From contig CAYOKT010000003.1 of the NCBI GenBank assembly GCA_964404605.1, forward strand, positions 1-64,000: 64,000 nucleotides of DNA, given 5' to 3'. The DNA is from CAYOKT01 sp964404605. GTDB taxonomy: Bacteria; Electryoneota; Electryoneia; Electryoneales; Electryoneaceae. A program made the position numbers and the translations under genes. This document shows positions 8,095-17,032 of the stretch, one piece after another. The number at the start of each line of letters is the position of its first letter. The stretch's first letter is position 1. Below the pieces are notes generated by a model. That model saw only the letters and a list, made by a program, of their open reading frames with translations. It did not search any database and was not told the origin of the DNA.

Positions 8095-10071
8095 TTATCC
8101 GTTCGTCGTGGTGGTGCCGGTCTCCCGGGCGCCGCCGATGGTCAGCTCGAGTTCGCGGTCCGCGACCTCCCCCAGCAGGTCGTCGGCGAACGCCTCGACC
8201 GGCAGCGCTTCGCTCACCCGCAGTCCGTCGCGGCGGCGGACGTTCACCGTGCCGGCCTCCAGCTCGCGCTCCCCGACGACGAGCATGTAGGGCACGTAGC
8301 GCTTCTGGTTGTCGCGAATGCGCCGGTTCAGGCTCTCGTTGCGCAGGTCCGCCTCGACCCGCAACCCGAGCGCGCGCAGAACCTCCCGCACCTCCATCGC
8401 ATACTCGCCGAAACGGTCTGTGCTCACCGGGAGCACCACCGCCTGCACCGGCGCGAGCCAGGTCGGGAAGCGGCCGGCGTAGTGCTCGATGAGGATGCCA
8501 AGGAAGCGCTCCATGCTGCCGAGGATGGCCCGGTGGATCATCACCGGGCGTTTCCTCTCGCCGGCCCTGTCCACGTAGCTCAGGTCGAAACGCTCCGGCA
8601 TCGAGAAGTCGATCTGGATGGTGCCGCACTGCCAGATGCGCTTGATCGCGTCGCGGATGTGCACGTCGATCTTCGGGCCGTAGAACGCCCCTTCGCCGGG
8701 GTTGACCTGCGCGTCGATGCCTTCCCGCTCGAGCGCTTCGCGCAGCGCCCGTTCCCCGAGCTCCCACTGCTCGTCCGTCCCGATGGATTTCAACGGCCGG
8801 GTGGAAATTTCGAAGGTGTATTCGGGGAACCCGAAGTCCTCGTAAACCTCCCGCAGCAGCCGCAGGCAGCCGATCACCTCGTCCACCGCCTGCTCCGGAG
8901 TGCAGTAGATGTGGGCATCGTCCTGGGTGAAGGCGCGGACCCGGAAGAGGCCGTTGAGCACCCCGGACTTCTCGTGCCGGTGCACCACCCCGAACTCGGC
9001 CATCCGCACCGGCAGGTCGCGGTAGGAATAGTAACCCGACTTGTAGACCCGTGTCCCGCCCGGGCAGTTCATCGGCTTCACCGCGTAAGTCTTCTCATCG
9101 ATCTCGGTGAAGTACATGTTCTCCCGGTAATGGTCCCAGTGCCCGGAATCGCGCCAGAGCTGCTCGGAGAGGATCATCGGGGTGCGGATCTCGCTGTATT
9201 CATGCTCGTGCAGCTTCTCGCGCATGTACGCCTGCACCTCGTCGAACAGCACCGCCCCGTTGGGGTACCAGAAGGGGAAGCCCGGCGCCTCGGGCTGGAA
9301 ACCGAACAGTCCCAGCTCGGCGCCCAGCTTGCGGTGGTCGCGCTTTTTCGCCTCCTCGAGCTGCCGGAGGTAGGCTTTCAGGTCCTTCGCGTCGAAAAAT
9401 GCGGTGCCGTAGATGCGCTGGAGCATCGGGTTGGTCTCGCTCCCGCGCCAGTAGGCCCCGGCGACGGAGAGCAGCTTGAACGCCCGGATGCGCCCGGTCG
9501 AGGGCAGGTGCGGGCCGCGGCAGAGGTCGGTGAAATCGTCCTGGGTGTAGAAGCTGATCACCTGGTCGCGGTACTGCTCGACCAGCTCGCGCTTGAAGGC
9601 CGCCCGTTGTTTTCCCAACTCTTCCAGGGCGCCCTCGTAGTCCGTCTCGCGGCGGACCAGCGGGTAGTCGGCCTCGATGATCCGCTTCATCTCCGCTTCG
9701 ATGGCGGGGAAGTCCTCGGGGGTCAGCTTGTGCTCGAGGTCGAAGTCGTAGTAGAAGCCGTCCTCGATGGTCGGCCCGATGGCGAACTCCACATCGCCGA
9801 AGAGGCGCATCACCGCCTGGGCCATGACATGGGCGGCGGTGTGGCGCAGGACGTGCAGCGCATCCCGGTCGTTTCCCTCCGGGATGAACCGCAGGGATCC
9901 GCCCGAGGGGATCGGGCGGTTGAGGTCGATGATCTCGCCGTCCAGCTTCGCGGCGATCACCCGCCTCGCCTCCGCGCCGGAGAGACCGGCCTGTTCGAGC
10001 AGGTCCGCCGGTTTCGTCCCTTCGGCCGCTTCGATTTCACGGCCGTCCTCCAGCCGTATCTCCAGACTCAT
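8095..10071 (-). CDS. thrS: Threonyl-tRNA synthetase
   Basis: A 658-residue class II aminoacyl-tRNA synthetase that charges tRNA-Thr. Domains in order: TGS (about 1-62), the second additional domain with LRHTAAHVMAQAV (about 75-225), the catalytic core (about 240-535) with MNCPGG carrying the zinc cysteine, RMAEFGVVHRHE and RVRAFTQDDAH, and the anticodon-binding domain (about 540-650). Length is close to the usual ~640. The open frame extends further upstream, but the ATG at 10071 has GGTGGAGC before it and gives the standard family N-terminus. A terminator follows. Most of the GC-rich DNA upstream is the divergent region shared with purC. Confidence 0.97.
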   Translation of the reverse strand: MSLEIRLEDGREIEAAEGTKPADLLEQAGLSGAEARRVIAAKLDGEIIDLNRPIPSGGSLRFIPEGNDRDALHVLRHTAAHVMAQAVMRLFGDVEFAIGPTIEDGFYYDFDLEHKLTPEDFPAIEAEMKRIIEADYPLVRRETDYEGALEELGKQRAAFKRELVEQYRDQVISFYTQDDFTDLCRGPHLPSTGRIRAFKLLSVAGAYWRGSETNPMLQRIYGTAFFDAKDLKAYLRQLEEAKKRDHRKLGAELGLFGFQPEAPGFPFWYPNGAVLFDEVQAYMREKLHEHEYSEIRTPMILSEQLWRDSGHWDHYRENMYFTEIDEKTYAVKPMNCPGGTRVYKSGYYSYRDLPVRMAEFGVVHRHEKSGVLNGLFRVRAFTQDDAHIYCTPEQAVDEVIGCLRLLREVYEDFGFPEYTFEISTRPLKSIGTDEQWELGERALREALEREGIDAQVNPGEGAFYGPKIDVHIRDAIKRIWQCGTIQIDFSMPERFDLSYVDRAGERKRPVMIHRAILGSMERFLGILIEHYAGRFPTWLAPVQAVVLPVSTDRFGEYAMEVREVLRALGLRVEADLRNESLNRRIRDNQKRYVPYMLVVGERELEAGTVNVRRRDGLRVSEALPVEAFADDLLGEVADRELELTIGGARETGTTTTNG

Positions 10072-10435
10072 CGTGCTCCACCGCTTCTTGGTTTCCCGCC
10101 CGCCCGTATGCGCGGAGCCCGGGCCGGCGGCCCGGCTTCTCGCCCCGGTTTCACCGCGGTCCGGCCGCGCCGGCGGCGGGAGGGGCAAGGTAAGCGGCCT
10201 CCCCGCGAGGCGTCAAGGGAGATCCCGCCGCCCGAAGGGCGAGGAGGGCGGAACGATCCGGTGATCCAGGTAAATCGATCCCCCGGCCCTCTGCCGGGGG
10301 CGGGACCGCCGTCTTGCAACCGTGCATGGCGCGAAGTACCTTGCTCCGCATACGCGGAAACGGACGTGTCGCACGGGCTGGAAGCGGCCGGCGCGGGGCG
10401 GATTGCGGCCTTTATAACACAGGGAATGGAGAAAG
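10072..10435. other. Divergent intergenic region between thrS and purC
   Basis: No convincing gene is seen in these 364 bases. They hold a perfect 8-bp hairpin CCCCCGGC-CCTCT-GCCGGGGG (10280-10300) with no T-run on either strand. They also hold a 19-base motif (10263-10281) shared with the region upstream of the sensor kinase, and a TATAAC -10-like box (10413-10418) about 18 bases before purC. No good -35 box is visible. Confidence 0.5.
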
Positions 10436-11338
10436 ATGTTCGAAGCGGTCCGGGAGGTTTCCCTGCCCCTGCCCCGGGTGGGCAGCGGGAAGGTGCGTGA
10501 GCTGTTCGATGCGGGGGAGGGCCGCCTGTTGCTGGTCGCCACCGACCGGCTGAGCGCCTTCGATGTCATCCTCGATGATCCCATCCCCGGCCGGGGGGTG
10601 GTGCTCAACCGGATGTCCCTGTTCTGGTTCGACTTCTTCCGGGATGTCGTGCCCGGGGCCGTCCTCACCGCGGACGTGGAGGCGATGGATCTCGGCGTGG
10701 AGTTGAGCGGGGAGACGAAGGCGAAACTCCACGGCCGGAGCGTGCTGATGCGGCGCGCGGAGATGTTTCCGGTCGAGTGCGTGGTCCGCGGCTACCTCGC
10801 GGGCTCCGGGTACAAGGATTATATCCGCACCGGGGCGGTGTGCGGCATCGCCCTGCCCGGCGGATTGAGGAAGGCGGACAAGCTGCCCGAACCCCTCTTC
10901 ACCCCGGCGACCAAGGCCGAGAGCGGGCACGACGAGAACATCAGCTTCGAAGAGGCGGCCCGGATCGTGGGGGCGGGGACGGCGGAGAAACTGCGCGACC
11001 TCTCCCTGACGCTCTACACCCGCGCCGCCGAACACGCCGCGGAGCGGGGGATCATCATCGCGGACACCAAGTTCGAGTTCGGCATTCTCGAGGGAGAAAT
11101 CGTGCTCGCGGACGAGGTGCTGACCCCGGATTCGAGCCGCTTCTGGCCGGCGGACCGGGTGCGGCCGGGCGAGGATCCGCCGAGTTATGACAAGCAGATC
11201 GTCCGCAACTGGCTCGAAGCGAGCGGCTGGGGGAAAACCCCGCCGCCGCCGCGCCTGCCGCGGGAGGTGATTGACCAGACCTCCGGGGCCTATCGCGAGA
11301 TTTACCGGCGTCTCACGGGCCGGGAGCTTGAGCGATGA
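10436..11338 (+). CDS. purC: Phosphoribosylaminoimidazole-succinocarboxamide synthase (SAICAR synthase)
   Basis: A 300-residue cytoplasmic ligase of de novo purine synthesis that joins aspartate to CAIR using ATP. Family motifs are clear: VGSGKVRELFD near the start (ATP-binding strand), ATDRLSAFDVI, VVRGYLAGSGYKDY and IIIADTKFEFG. The length is that of the longer, yeast/actinobacterial-type enzymes. The ATG at 10436 has GGAGAAAG directly upstream. The next gene begins 22 bases after its stop, so it probably heads an operon with the acetyltransferase. Confidence 0.96.
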   Translation: MFEAVREVSLPLPRVGSGKVRELFDAGEGRLLLVATDRLSAFDVILDDPIPGRGVVLNRMSLFWFDFFRDVVPGAVLTADVEAMDLGVELSGETKAKLHGRSVLMRRAEMFPVECVVRGYLAGSGYKDYIRTGAVCGIALPGGLRKADKLPEPLFTPATKAESGHDENISFEEAARIVGAGTAEKLRDLSLTLYTRAAEHAAERGIIIADTKFEFGILEGEIVLADEVLTPDSSRFWPADRVRPGEDPPSYDKQIVRNWLEASGWGKTPPPPRLPREVIDQTSGAYREIYRRLTGRELER

Positions 11339-11360
11339 ACCGAACAGGAAGGCGGACTTG

Positions 11361-12089
11361 ATGAGCAACGGTGAAGGGGAGGATCGCGGGCCGCTGCCGT
11401 CGCAGACCCTCGAGGCGGTGGCGAAAACCATGGTGCGGCAGGCCCGGGAGTACGGCTTCAGCCGCGAGGACTTCGTCCGCTTCGTCAACCTGCTCCTCGA
11501 TCTCGCCTTCGAGGACAAGGAAGGGTATATCCCGCCCGCCGTGAACAGGGACGGGGCCGAACCGGGGGAGAACCCGCCGGATGACTTCTCCATCGAAGCG
11601 AAGCGGGTGAACATCCGCCGCTATCGCGACGAGGACTACCCCCTGCTCGAGAAGTGGGTGAGCGACCCGGAAGGGCGCCTCTTCCTGCTCACCCGCACCT
11701 CCTCCGGGGCGCCGGATGACCTGAAGACCCTGCTCGCCTCGCCGTCGAGCGTGTTCGGCATCGTCAATCTCGAGCAGGAGCCCATCGGCGCGCTGGCCTA
11801 CCTCGACCTCGACCCCGTCCAGGGAAAGGCGGAGCTGCGAAAGCTGATCGGCGAGCCGCAGGCCCGCGGGCGGGGGTTCGCCGCCGAGGCGACGCGCTTC
11901 TGGGTCGAGTTCGGCTTGACCACGCTCGGCCTGCGGAAGATCTACGTCCACACCCTCGACACCAACCTGGCGAACATCCGCCTGAATGAGCGGTTGGGGT
12001 TCCGGGTCGAAGGGCTGCTGCGGGAGGAGTGCTACTTCGACGGCGAGTTCCATGACCTGCTGCGGATGAGCCTCGTGGTCCCGCGCTGA
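11361..12089 (+). CDS. GNAT acetyltransferase, RimJ/RimL type, with N-terminal extension
   Basis: A 242-residue protein. Residues ~78-240 form a GNAT fold: VNIRRYRDEDYPLLEKWV at the start, the acetyl-CoA loop region (EPQARGRGFAAEATRFW, matching the Q/R-x-x-G-x-G/A signature), and NIRLNERLGFRVEGLLRE typical of RimJ/RimL N-acetyltransferases. The first ~75 residues are an acidic helical extension of unknown role. The acceptor (protein N-terminus or small molecule) cannot be told from sequence. The ATG at 11361 follows GGAAGG. It lies 22 bases after purC, suggesting co-transcription only. Confidence 0.8.
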   Translation: MSNGEGEDRGPLPSQTLEAVAKTMVRQAREYGFSREDFVRFVNLLLDLAFEDKEGYIPPAVNRDGAEPGENPPDDFSIEAKRVNIRRYRDEDYPLLEKWVSDPEGRLFLLTRTSSGAPDDLKTLLASPSSVFGIVNLEQEPIGALAYLDLDPVQGKAELRKLIGEPQARGRGFAAEATRFWVEFGLTTLGLRKIYVHTLDTNLANIRLNERLGFRVEGLLREECYFDGEFHDLLRMSLVVPR

Positions 12090-12135
12090 GAGTCCGTCCC
12101 GCGGACGGGTGGGGCGCCCGATGCCGCGGGATATG

Positions 12136-12141
12136 TATACT
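12136..12141 (+). promoter_or_regulatory. -10 box placed for a leaderless transcript
   Basis: TATACT ends 7 bases before the A of the ATG at 12149, so transcription would start at or next to the start codon. No Shine-Dalgarno sequence lies in between and no clear -35 box is visible. Confidence 0.4.
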
Positions 12142-12148
12142 CGTCCTT

Positions 12149-12655
12149 ATGAAAACGGCGGGCGGAGAGCGGGAATGGAGCCCCGCGGTTCGAGCGGTCG
12201 GGCCGGGTGACCGGGAGTGGCTGAGAACGAATCTTCGCAGCGAGTGGGGATCGGAGAGAGTCGTCACCCGCGGCCGTGTCCACCGGGCCGACGAGCTCCC
12301 CGGGTTCATCGCCGAGATCGACCGGGAACCGATCGGCTACTTGATCTATGCAATCAACGGGGAAGAGTGCGAGATCATCGTGCTGCACTCCACCCGTGGT
12401 GGGGCGGGCGCCGGGAGCGCACTGCTCGCCGCGGTCCGCCGCGCGGCGAAAAAGAACGGATGCCGTGCCCTCCGGCTGATCACGACGAACGACAACACGG
12501 CCGCGGTGCGGTTCTACCGGAAACGGGGTTTCCGTCTCGCGGCGGTTCACCGTGATGCGGTGACGCGGGCGCGCCGGCTCAAGCCGGAGATCCCGGAGAT
12601 CGGACGGGGCGGGGTTCCGATCCGGGACGAGATCGAATTCGAAATGCTGTTGTGA
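12149..12655 (+). CDS. GNAT acetyltransferase
   Basis: A 168-residue protein in the GNAT superfamily. It shows EIIVLHSTRGGAGAGSALLAA (the acetyl-CoA-binding R/Q-x-x-G-x-G/A loop with small residues) followed by ALRLITTNDNTAAVRFYRKRGF, the typical motif B. It transfers acetyl from acetyl-CoA to an unidentified amine. The ATG at 12149 has no ribosome binding site but is preceded by a well-placed -10 box. It lies between the RimJ-like gene (59-base gap) and secA (48-base gap). Confidence 0.8.
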   Translation: MKTAGGEREWSPAVRAVGPGDREWLRTNLRSEWGSERVVTRGRVHRADELPGFIAEIDREPIGYLIYAINGEECEIIVLHSTRGGAGAGSALLAAVRRAAKKNGCRALRLITTNDNTAAVRFYRKRGFRLAAVHRDAVTRARRLKPEIPEIGRGGVPIRDEIEFEMLL

Positions 12656-12703
12656 CCGGCCCGGCCGGAAGAGGTACTCTCTGAACCTGGGAAAAAGGAA
12701 GTC

Positions 12704-15700
12704 GTGAACATCATAGAGAAAGTCTTCGGGACCCGGCACGATCGGCAGAACAAGAAACTTTTGCCGATCGTCGCTGAGATTAACCGGATTTACGACACCC
12801 TCCATGACCTCACGGACGAGGAGCTGCGGGGCAAGACCGTCGAGTTCCGGGAGCGGATCGCCGCGCACATGGCGGACTTCGACCCGTACACCGGGATCGA
12901 GCGGGAAGACCCGGAGCGCGACAAGAAGGCGAAGAAGAACGAAGTCCGCGAGCTGGACACCCTGCTGGAGGATCTCCTGCCGGAAGCCTTCGCGGTGGTG
13001 AAGGAGGCCTGCCGGCGCCTCACCGAGCGCAAGCACACCTTCTTCGCCGCGGATCAGCCGATGAGCTGGGAGATGGTGCCGTACGACGTGCAGCTCATCG
13101 GCGCCATCATGCTGCACCGCGGGCGCATCGCCGAGATGGCGACCGGCGAAGGGAAAACCCTCGTCGCCACCATGCCCCTCTACCTGAACGCCCTCGCGGG
13201 GAAGGGTTCCCATCTCGTCACCGTGAACGATTACCTCGCCCGCCGCGATGCCGAATGGATGGGCCAGCTCTACACCTTCCTCGGGATGACGATCGGGGTG
13301 ATCCTCTCCTCCTCGAAGCTGGAGACGATGACCCACCTGTACAGCGAGGAACAGGGCTTCTTCTACGGGATTGATTTCGAATCAAAGAAGAAAGCGTACG
13401 CTGCCGATATAACGTATGGAACCAACAACGAATTCGGCTTCGACTACCTCCGCGACAACATGGCGGTGGACCCGCGGCAGCTCGTCCAGCGCGGCCACCA
13501 CTACGCGATCGTGGACGAGGTGGACAGCGTGCTCATCGACGAGGCGCGCACGCCGTTGATCATCGCCGGTCCTGTCCCGCGCTCGAGCGAAGATGACTTC
13601 GTGAAGTGGAACCCGAGTATACGCCGGCTGGTCCAGCGCCAGCGGGAGTATATCATCCGGCAGGTCAGCGAGGCCGAGAAACTGCTGGAGGACCTGGAGA
13701 ACGGCGGCGACCCGGAGGTGGAGTTCGAAGCCGGCATGAAGCTTCTCCAGGCCAGCCGCGGGGCGCCGAAACACCGCCGCGTCATCAAGGTGCTGGGCGA
13801 GCCGGGGAGAAAGACCCTCGCCCAGCGGGTCGAGGACATCTTCATCCGCGACAAGCGGCAGCACGAGCTCGATGAGGACCTCTACTACGCCATTGATGAA
13901 AAGGCGCATACGATCGACCTGACGGACAAGGGACGCGAAGAGCTCGCGAAGATCGAGGGGGTCGACAGCGAGATGTTCATCCTCCCCGATCTCGGCGAAA
14001 TCTTCCACGAGATCGATCAGGACGATTCGCTGCCGGAAGCGGAAAAGGTCAAGAAGAAGGCGGAGGCGGAGCTGCAACTGGCCGAGCGCAGCTCCATCCT
14101 CCACACGATCAACCAGCTCCTCCGGGCGTATTCCCTCTACGAGAAGGACGAGGAATACGTTCTCGAGGACGGCAAGGTGCAGATCGTCGACGAGTTCACC
14201 GGCCGAATCATGTACGGCCGCCGCTACTCGGACGGCCTGCACCAGGCGATCGAGGCGAAGGAAGGGGTGAAGGTCGAGGCGGAAACGCAGACCGTCGCCA
14301 CCATCACCCTGCAGAACTACTTCCGGCTGTACGGCAAGCTCGCGGGGATGACGGGCACCGCCGAGACGGAAGAGGAGGAGTTCTACAAGATTTACAACCT
14401 CGATGTCGCGGTGATCCCGACGAATGTTCCGGTCGAGCGGGTGGATGAGGAGGACAACATCTACCGGACGAGGCGGGAGAAATACGCCGCGATCATCGAG
14501 GAGATCATCCGTCTGCACGAACTCGGCCTGCCGGTGTTGGTCGGCACGACTTCGGTGGACACCAGCGAGCTGATCGCGCGGATGCTGGGTACGCGCACGG
14601 TGAACGGCCGCAAGCTGAAGGATCGCATCCAGGTGCTGAACGCCAAGCTGCACCAGAGCGAAGCGGAGATCGTCGCGCGTGCGGGCCAGCCCGGCACGAT
14701 CACCATCGCGACCAACATGGCGGGGCGGGGCACGGACATCAAGCTGACGCCGGACGTGCAGGATGCGCACGGGGAGAACGGTGTGATCACGCGGCGCCTG
14801 GAGGCGGACCCGGAGCTGCGGCAGCGGCACATCGAGATGTACGGCCGCGACCCGCTGGAGCAGCCGGGCGGCCTGCAGATCATCGGCTCGGAACGGCACG
14901 AGGCGCGCCGGATCGACCGCCAGCTCCGCGGCCGCGCGGGCCGGCAGGGCGACCCTGGACGGTCGAAGTTCTTCCTCTCCCTCGAGGATGACCTGATGCG
15001 ACTCTTCGGCGGCGAGCGCATCGGGAAGATCATGGACACCCTCGGCCTGCAGGAGGGCGAGGTGATCGCCCACCCGATGGTCACCCGGGCGATCGAGAAG
15101 GCCCAGAAACGGGTGGAGCAGCACAACTTCTCGATTCGCGAGCAACTGCTGAAATATGACGATGTGATGAACATCCAGCGCGAGGTGGTCTATGCCCGCC
15201 GCCGCGCCGCGCTGACCGGCGATATCCGCGAGGAGGTCGAGAACCTCGTCGAGGAGTTCGTCGCCATCACACTCGATGAGTACTGCGACCCGAGGACGGG
15301 GCCGTATGACTGGGACTGGGAGGGGCTTCGCAGCGCCCTATTGCGTACGCTGCTGATCGATCTCCATCTTACTGAAGAGGAACGGGACGAGGTCTCCCTC
15401 GACCAGCTCGAGGACATGATTCTCGAGCAGGCGCGTGAATCGCTGGAGCGGCGCCGGGAAGCCTTCGGCGACGAGCTGTACGAAAAGCTGCTCCGATTCA
15501 GCGTTCTGCGGGTCATCGACCAGGAGTGGATGGAACATCTCTACGAGATGGACCGTCTGAAGGAGGGCATCGGTCTCCGTTCCTACGGCCAGCGTGATCC
15601 GCTGATCGAGTACAAGCGCGAGGCGCTGGAGGCGTTCGAGGCGATGCTCGGACGGGTGGCCGCGGCCAGCCTGAGGGCGATCCTCAGCGCGCAGTTGCAG

Positions 15701-15973
15701 CCGAACATCGCCGCTTCGGCGGCGCCGCGGGCCATTCAGGCGCGCGAAATGAAGTCGGACACGGTGGGCATGGGCCTGGAAGTCGGCGCCGCGCAGGGCG
15801 CCGGCGGAGCCACGCAGGCTTCGGGCCGCGGACCGGCCGGGATGAGGGCCCCGGCACGGCGCGATCCCACGCAGAGGGCGGAGCCGATCCGCCGCGAGAT
15901 GCCCAAGGTCGGACGGAACGACCCCTGCCCCTGCGGCAGCGGGAAGAAATACAAGCATTGCCACGGTCGATAA
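12704..15973 (+). CDS. secA: Preprotein translocase ATPase SecA, long FCB-type form with SEC-C zinc tail
   Basis: The 1089-residue motor ATPase of the Sec pathway, acting at the cytoplasmic face of SecYEG. Visible are Walker A (TGEGKT) in MATGEGKTLVATMPL, DEVDS (motif II), FMTGT-like LAGMTGTAETE, TNMAGRGTDI and QLRGRAGRQGDPG. The C-terminus ends with GRNDPCPCGSGKKYKHCH, the Cys/His zinc-binding SEC-C motif used to contact SecB or ribosomes. It is ~190 residues longer than E. coli SecA. The extra sequence sits after the DEVDS/PLIIAGP segment in nucleotide-binding domain 1, plus a Gly/Ala-rich linker before the tail, as known for Bacteroidota SecA. Start is GTG 12704 after AAAAAGGAAG. It is followed after 19 bases by the Smg-family gene. 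Confidence 0.97.
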   Translation: MNIIEKVFGTRHDRQNKKLLPIVAEINRIYDTLHDLTDEELRGKTVEFRERIAAHMADFDPYTGIEREDPERDKKAKKNEVRELDTLLEDLLPEAFAVVKEACRRLTERKHTFFAADQPMSWEMVPYDVQLIGAIMLHRGRIAEMATGEGKTLVATMPLYLNALAGKGSHLVTVNDYLARRDAEWMGQLYTFLGMTIGVILSSSKLETMTHLYSEEQGFFYGIDFESKKKAYAADITYGTNNEFGFDYLRDNMAVDPRQLVQRGHHYAIVDEVDSVLIDEARTPLIIAGPVPRSSEDDFVKWNPSIRRLVQRQREYIIRQVSEAEKLLEDLENGGDPEVEFEAGMKLLQASRGAPKHRRVIKVLGEPGRKTLAQRVEDIFIRDKRQHELDEDLYYAIDEKAHTIDLTDKGREELAKIEGVDSEMFILPDLGEIFHEIDQDDSLPEAEKVKKKAEAELQLAERSSILHTINQLLRAYSLYEKDEEYVLEDGKVQIVDEFTGRIMYGRRYSDGLHQAIEAKEGVKVEAETQTVATITLQNYFRLYGKLAGMTGTAETEEEEFYKIYNLDVAVIPTNVPVERVDEEDNIYRTRREKYAAIIEEIIRLHELGLPVLVGTTSVDTSELIARMLGTRTVNGRKLKDRIQVLNAKLHQSEAEIVARAGQPGTITIATNMAGRGTDIKLTPDVQDAHGENGVITRRLEADPELRQRHIEMYGRDPLEQPGGLQIIGSERHEARRIDRQLRGRAGRQGDPGRSKFFLSLEDDLMRLFGGERIGKIMDTLGLQEGEVIAHPMVTRAIEKAQKRVEQHNFSIREQLLKYDDVMNIQREVVYARRRAALTGDIREEVENLVEEFVAITLDEYCDPRTGPYDWDWEGLRSALLRTLLIDLHLTEEERDEVSLDQLEDMILEQARESLERRREAFGDELYEKLLRFSVLRVIDQEWMEHLYEMDRLKEGIGLRSYGQRDPLIEYKREALEAFEAMLGRVAAASLRAILSAQLQPNIAASAAPRAIQAREMKSDTVGMGLEVGAAQGAGGATQASGRGPAGMRAPARRDPTQRAEPIRREMPKVGRNDPCPCGSGKKYKHCHGR

Positions 15974-15992
15974 GGCGCAGCAAGGGCTCCTG

Positions 15993-16490
15993 ATGACGAT
16001 GGACAATGAATCCCCCGCCCCCCAGAGGGTGGTGGGGCTCGTGATGCACCTCCTTCGCGAGTTCCGTGAACAGAGGCTGCATCCCGAGGAGATGGAAGAG
16101 ATCAGCGAAGACCTGATCGGGCAGGGCTATACCGAGTCGGAGATCAACGCCGCCTTCACCTGGGTCTTCTCCCGCCTGGACGGCGTCGAACCCGCCGACA
16201 TCCTCTACCGTGCGGACACCGGGGCGGATTCGTTCCGCGTGCTGCATCCCGCCGAGCGAGCCGTGCTCAAGCCCGAGGGATACGGCCAGCTTCTCGAGAT
16301 GCACAACCTCGGCATGCTGGACATGGAGGATGTCGAGCGTGTCCTCGACCGGGCGATGTCCTTCGGCGGGCCGCTCGGCGAAGAGGATATCCGGATGCTG
16401 GTGCACGCCTACCTGTTCGAGGAGAACGGCGGCCGTTCCGGCGGGCGCGGCGCGCTGAACATGACCCTGCCCTCGGGAACCGTGCACTGA
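15993..16490 (+). CDS. Smg/DUF494-family protein
   Basis: A 165-residue soluble protein. VVGLVMHLLREF, DLIGQGYTESEINAAFTWVFSRLD, LHPAERAVLKPEGYGQLLEMHNLGMLDMEDVERVLDRAM and EEDIRMLVHAYLFEE follow the helical layout of the Smg (DUF494) family: an N-terminal helical pair, the 'GFL..L...G.L.....E.VIDRAM' centre and a C-terminal helix. The family's biochemical role is unsettled; members often sit beside topA or dprA, unlike here. It starts 19 bases after secA and a strong terminator follows, so it closes that operon. Confidence 0.75.
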   Translation: MTMDNESPAPQRVVGLVMHLLREFREQRLHPEEMEEISEDLIGQGYTESEINAAFTWVFSRLDGVEPADILYRADTGADSFRVLHPAERAVLKPEGYGQLLEMHNLGMLDMEDVERVLDRAMSFGGPLGEEDIRMLVHAYLFEENGGRSGGRGALNMTLPSGTVH

Positions 16491-16553
16491 CGGGTCAGGC
16501 CGAACGGCCCTTCAGGAAGTTTTCCGGGTTGCGTTCCACCCAGAGCTATTCCC

Positions 16554-16582
16554 ATCCGCCTTCACTTGCAAGGCGGATTTTT
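16554..16582 (+). terminator. Intrinsic terminator of the secA operon
   Basis: ATCCGCCTT (16554-16562) pairs with AAGGCGGAT (16570-16578) around a 7-base loop, followed by TTTTC. It is 64 bases past the Smg-gene stop. Confidence 0.85.
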
Positions 16583-16735
16583 CGATTTGTACCGAACGGA
16601 GTGGATTTGCTGTTACAGGAAAGTCGAAGGGTGGCCCGGGATTTCAGTCCCGGGTTTCACATCCATGCAGGCTATTCTGTCATCGAACCCGCCATGGTGG
16701 GCAGGGCTGACAGGGCCACCATGATAGTGTTCAAA

Positions 16736-16866
16736 TGTCATCCTGAACGTTAGTGAAGGATCTCGAAACGAAATGATTTGTATCCCAAGGAAACACCGCG
16801 TTTCGAGACTCTTCCCTCGTCCCGATACCTCGGGACGGGTCAGAGTGACATTTCTTTACGCTTGAC
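16736..16866 (+). repeat. MITE-like inverted-repeat element, copy 1
   Basis: The core of 115 bases runs from TGTCATCCTGA (16736) to TCAGAGTGACA (ending 16850), ends that pair with 9 of 11 positions. Inside are a GATCTCGAAACG / CGTTTCGAGA pair and a CGTCCCGA / TCGGGACG pair, so the whole element can fold back. A second, inverted copy of identical core length lies at 54711-54825. Homology continues past the core into TTTACGCTT. Confidence 0.8.
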
Positions 16867-16872
16867 AAGCAT

Positions 16873-16960
16873 GATGTAACCCAGGAGCGCCTGCCCCGTC
16901 ATAGCTGCGCTGACCCCGGCCAGATTCCATTTCCACGGTGACACGTCGCCGGGTTACATC
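16873..16960 (+). repeat. 88-base inverted-repeat element ending GATGTAACCC / GGGTTACATC
   Basis: It has perfect 10-base terminal inverted repeats at 16873-16882 and 16951-16960. The right end (GACACGTCGCCGGG followed by TTACATC) is shared with 54586-54610, where it reads GACACGTCGCCGGGCTGCATC. Confidence 0.65.
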
Positions 16961-17032
16961 GAAAAGATTCGGTACACCTTGTTATCTTGACGCTTCGGGG
17001 TAGGAAAGGAGCTTGATAACCAATAACATCGT

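Noticed and set aside
5905..10500. 1531-codon plus-strand open frame across the outer-membrane, tdh and thrS genes
   Set aside because: It runs antisense to three well-recognised genes and their intergenic regions and shows no protein family features.
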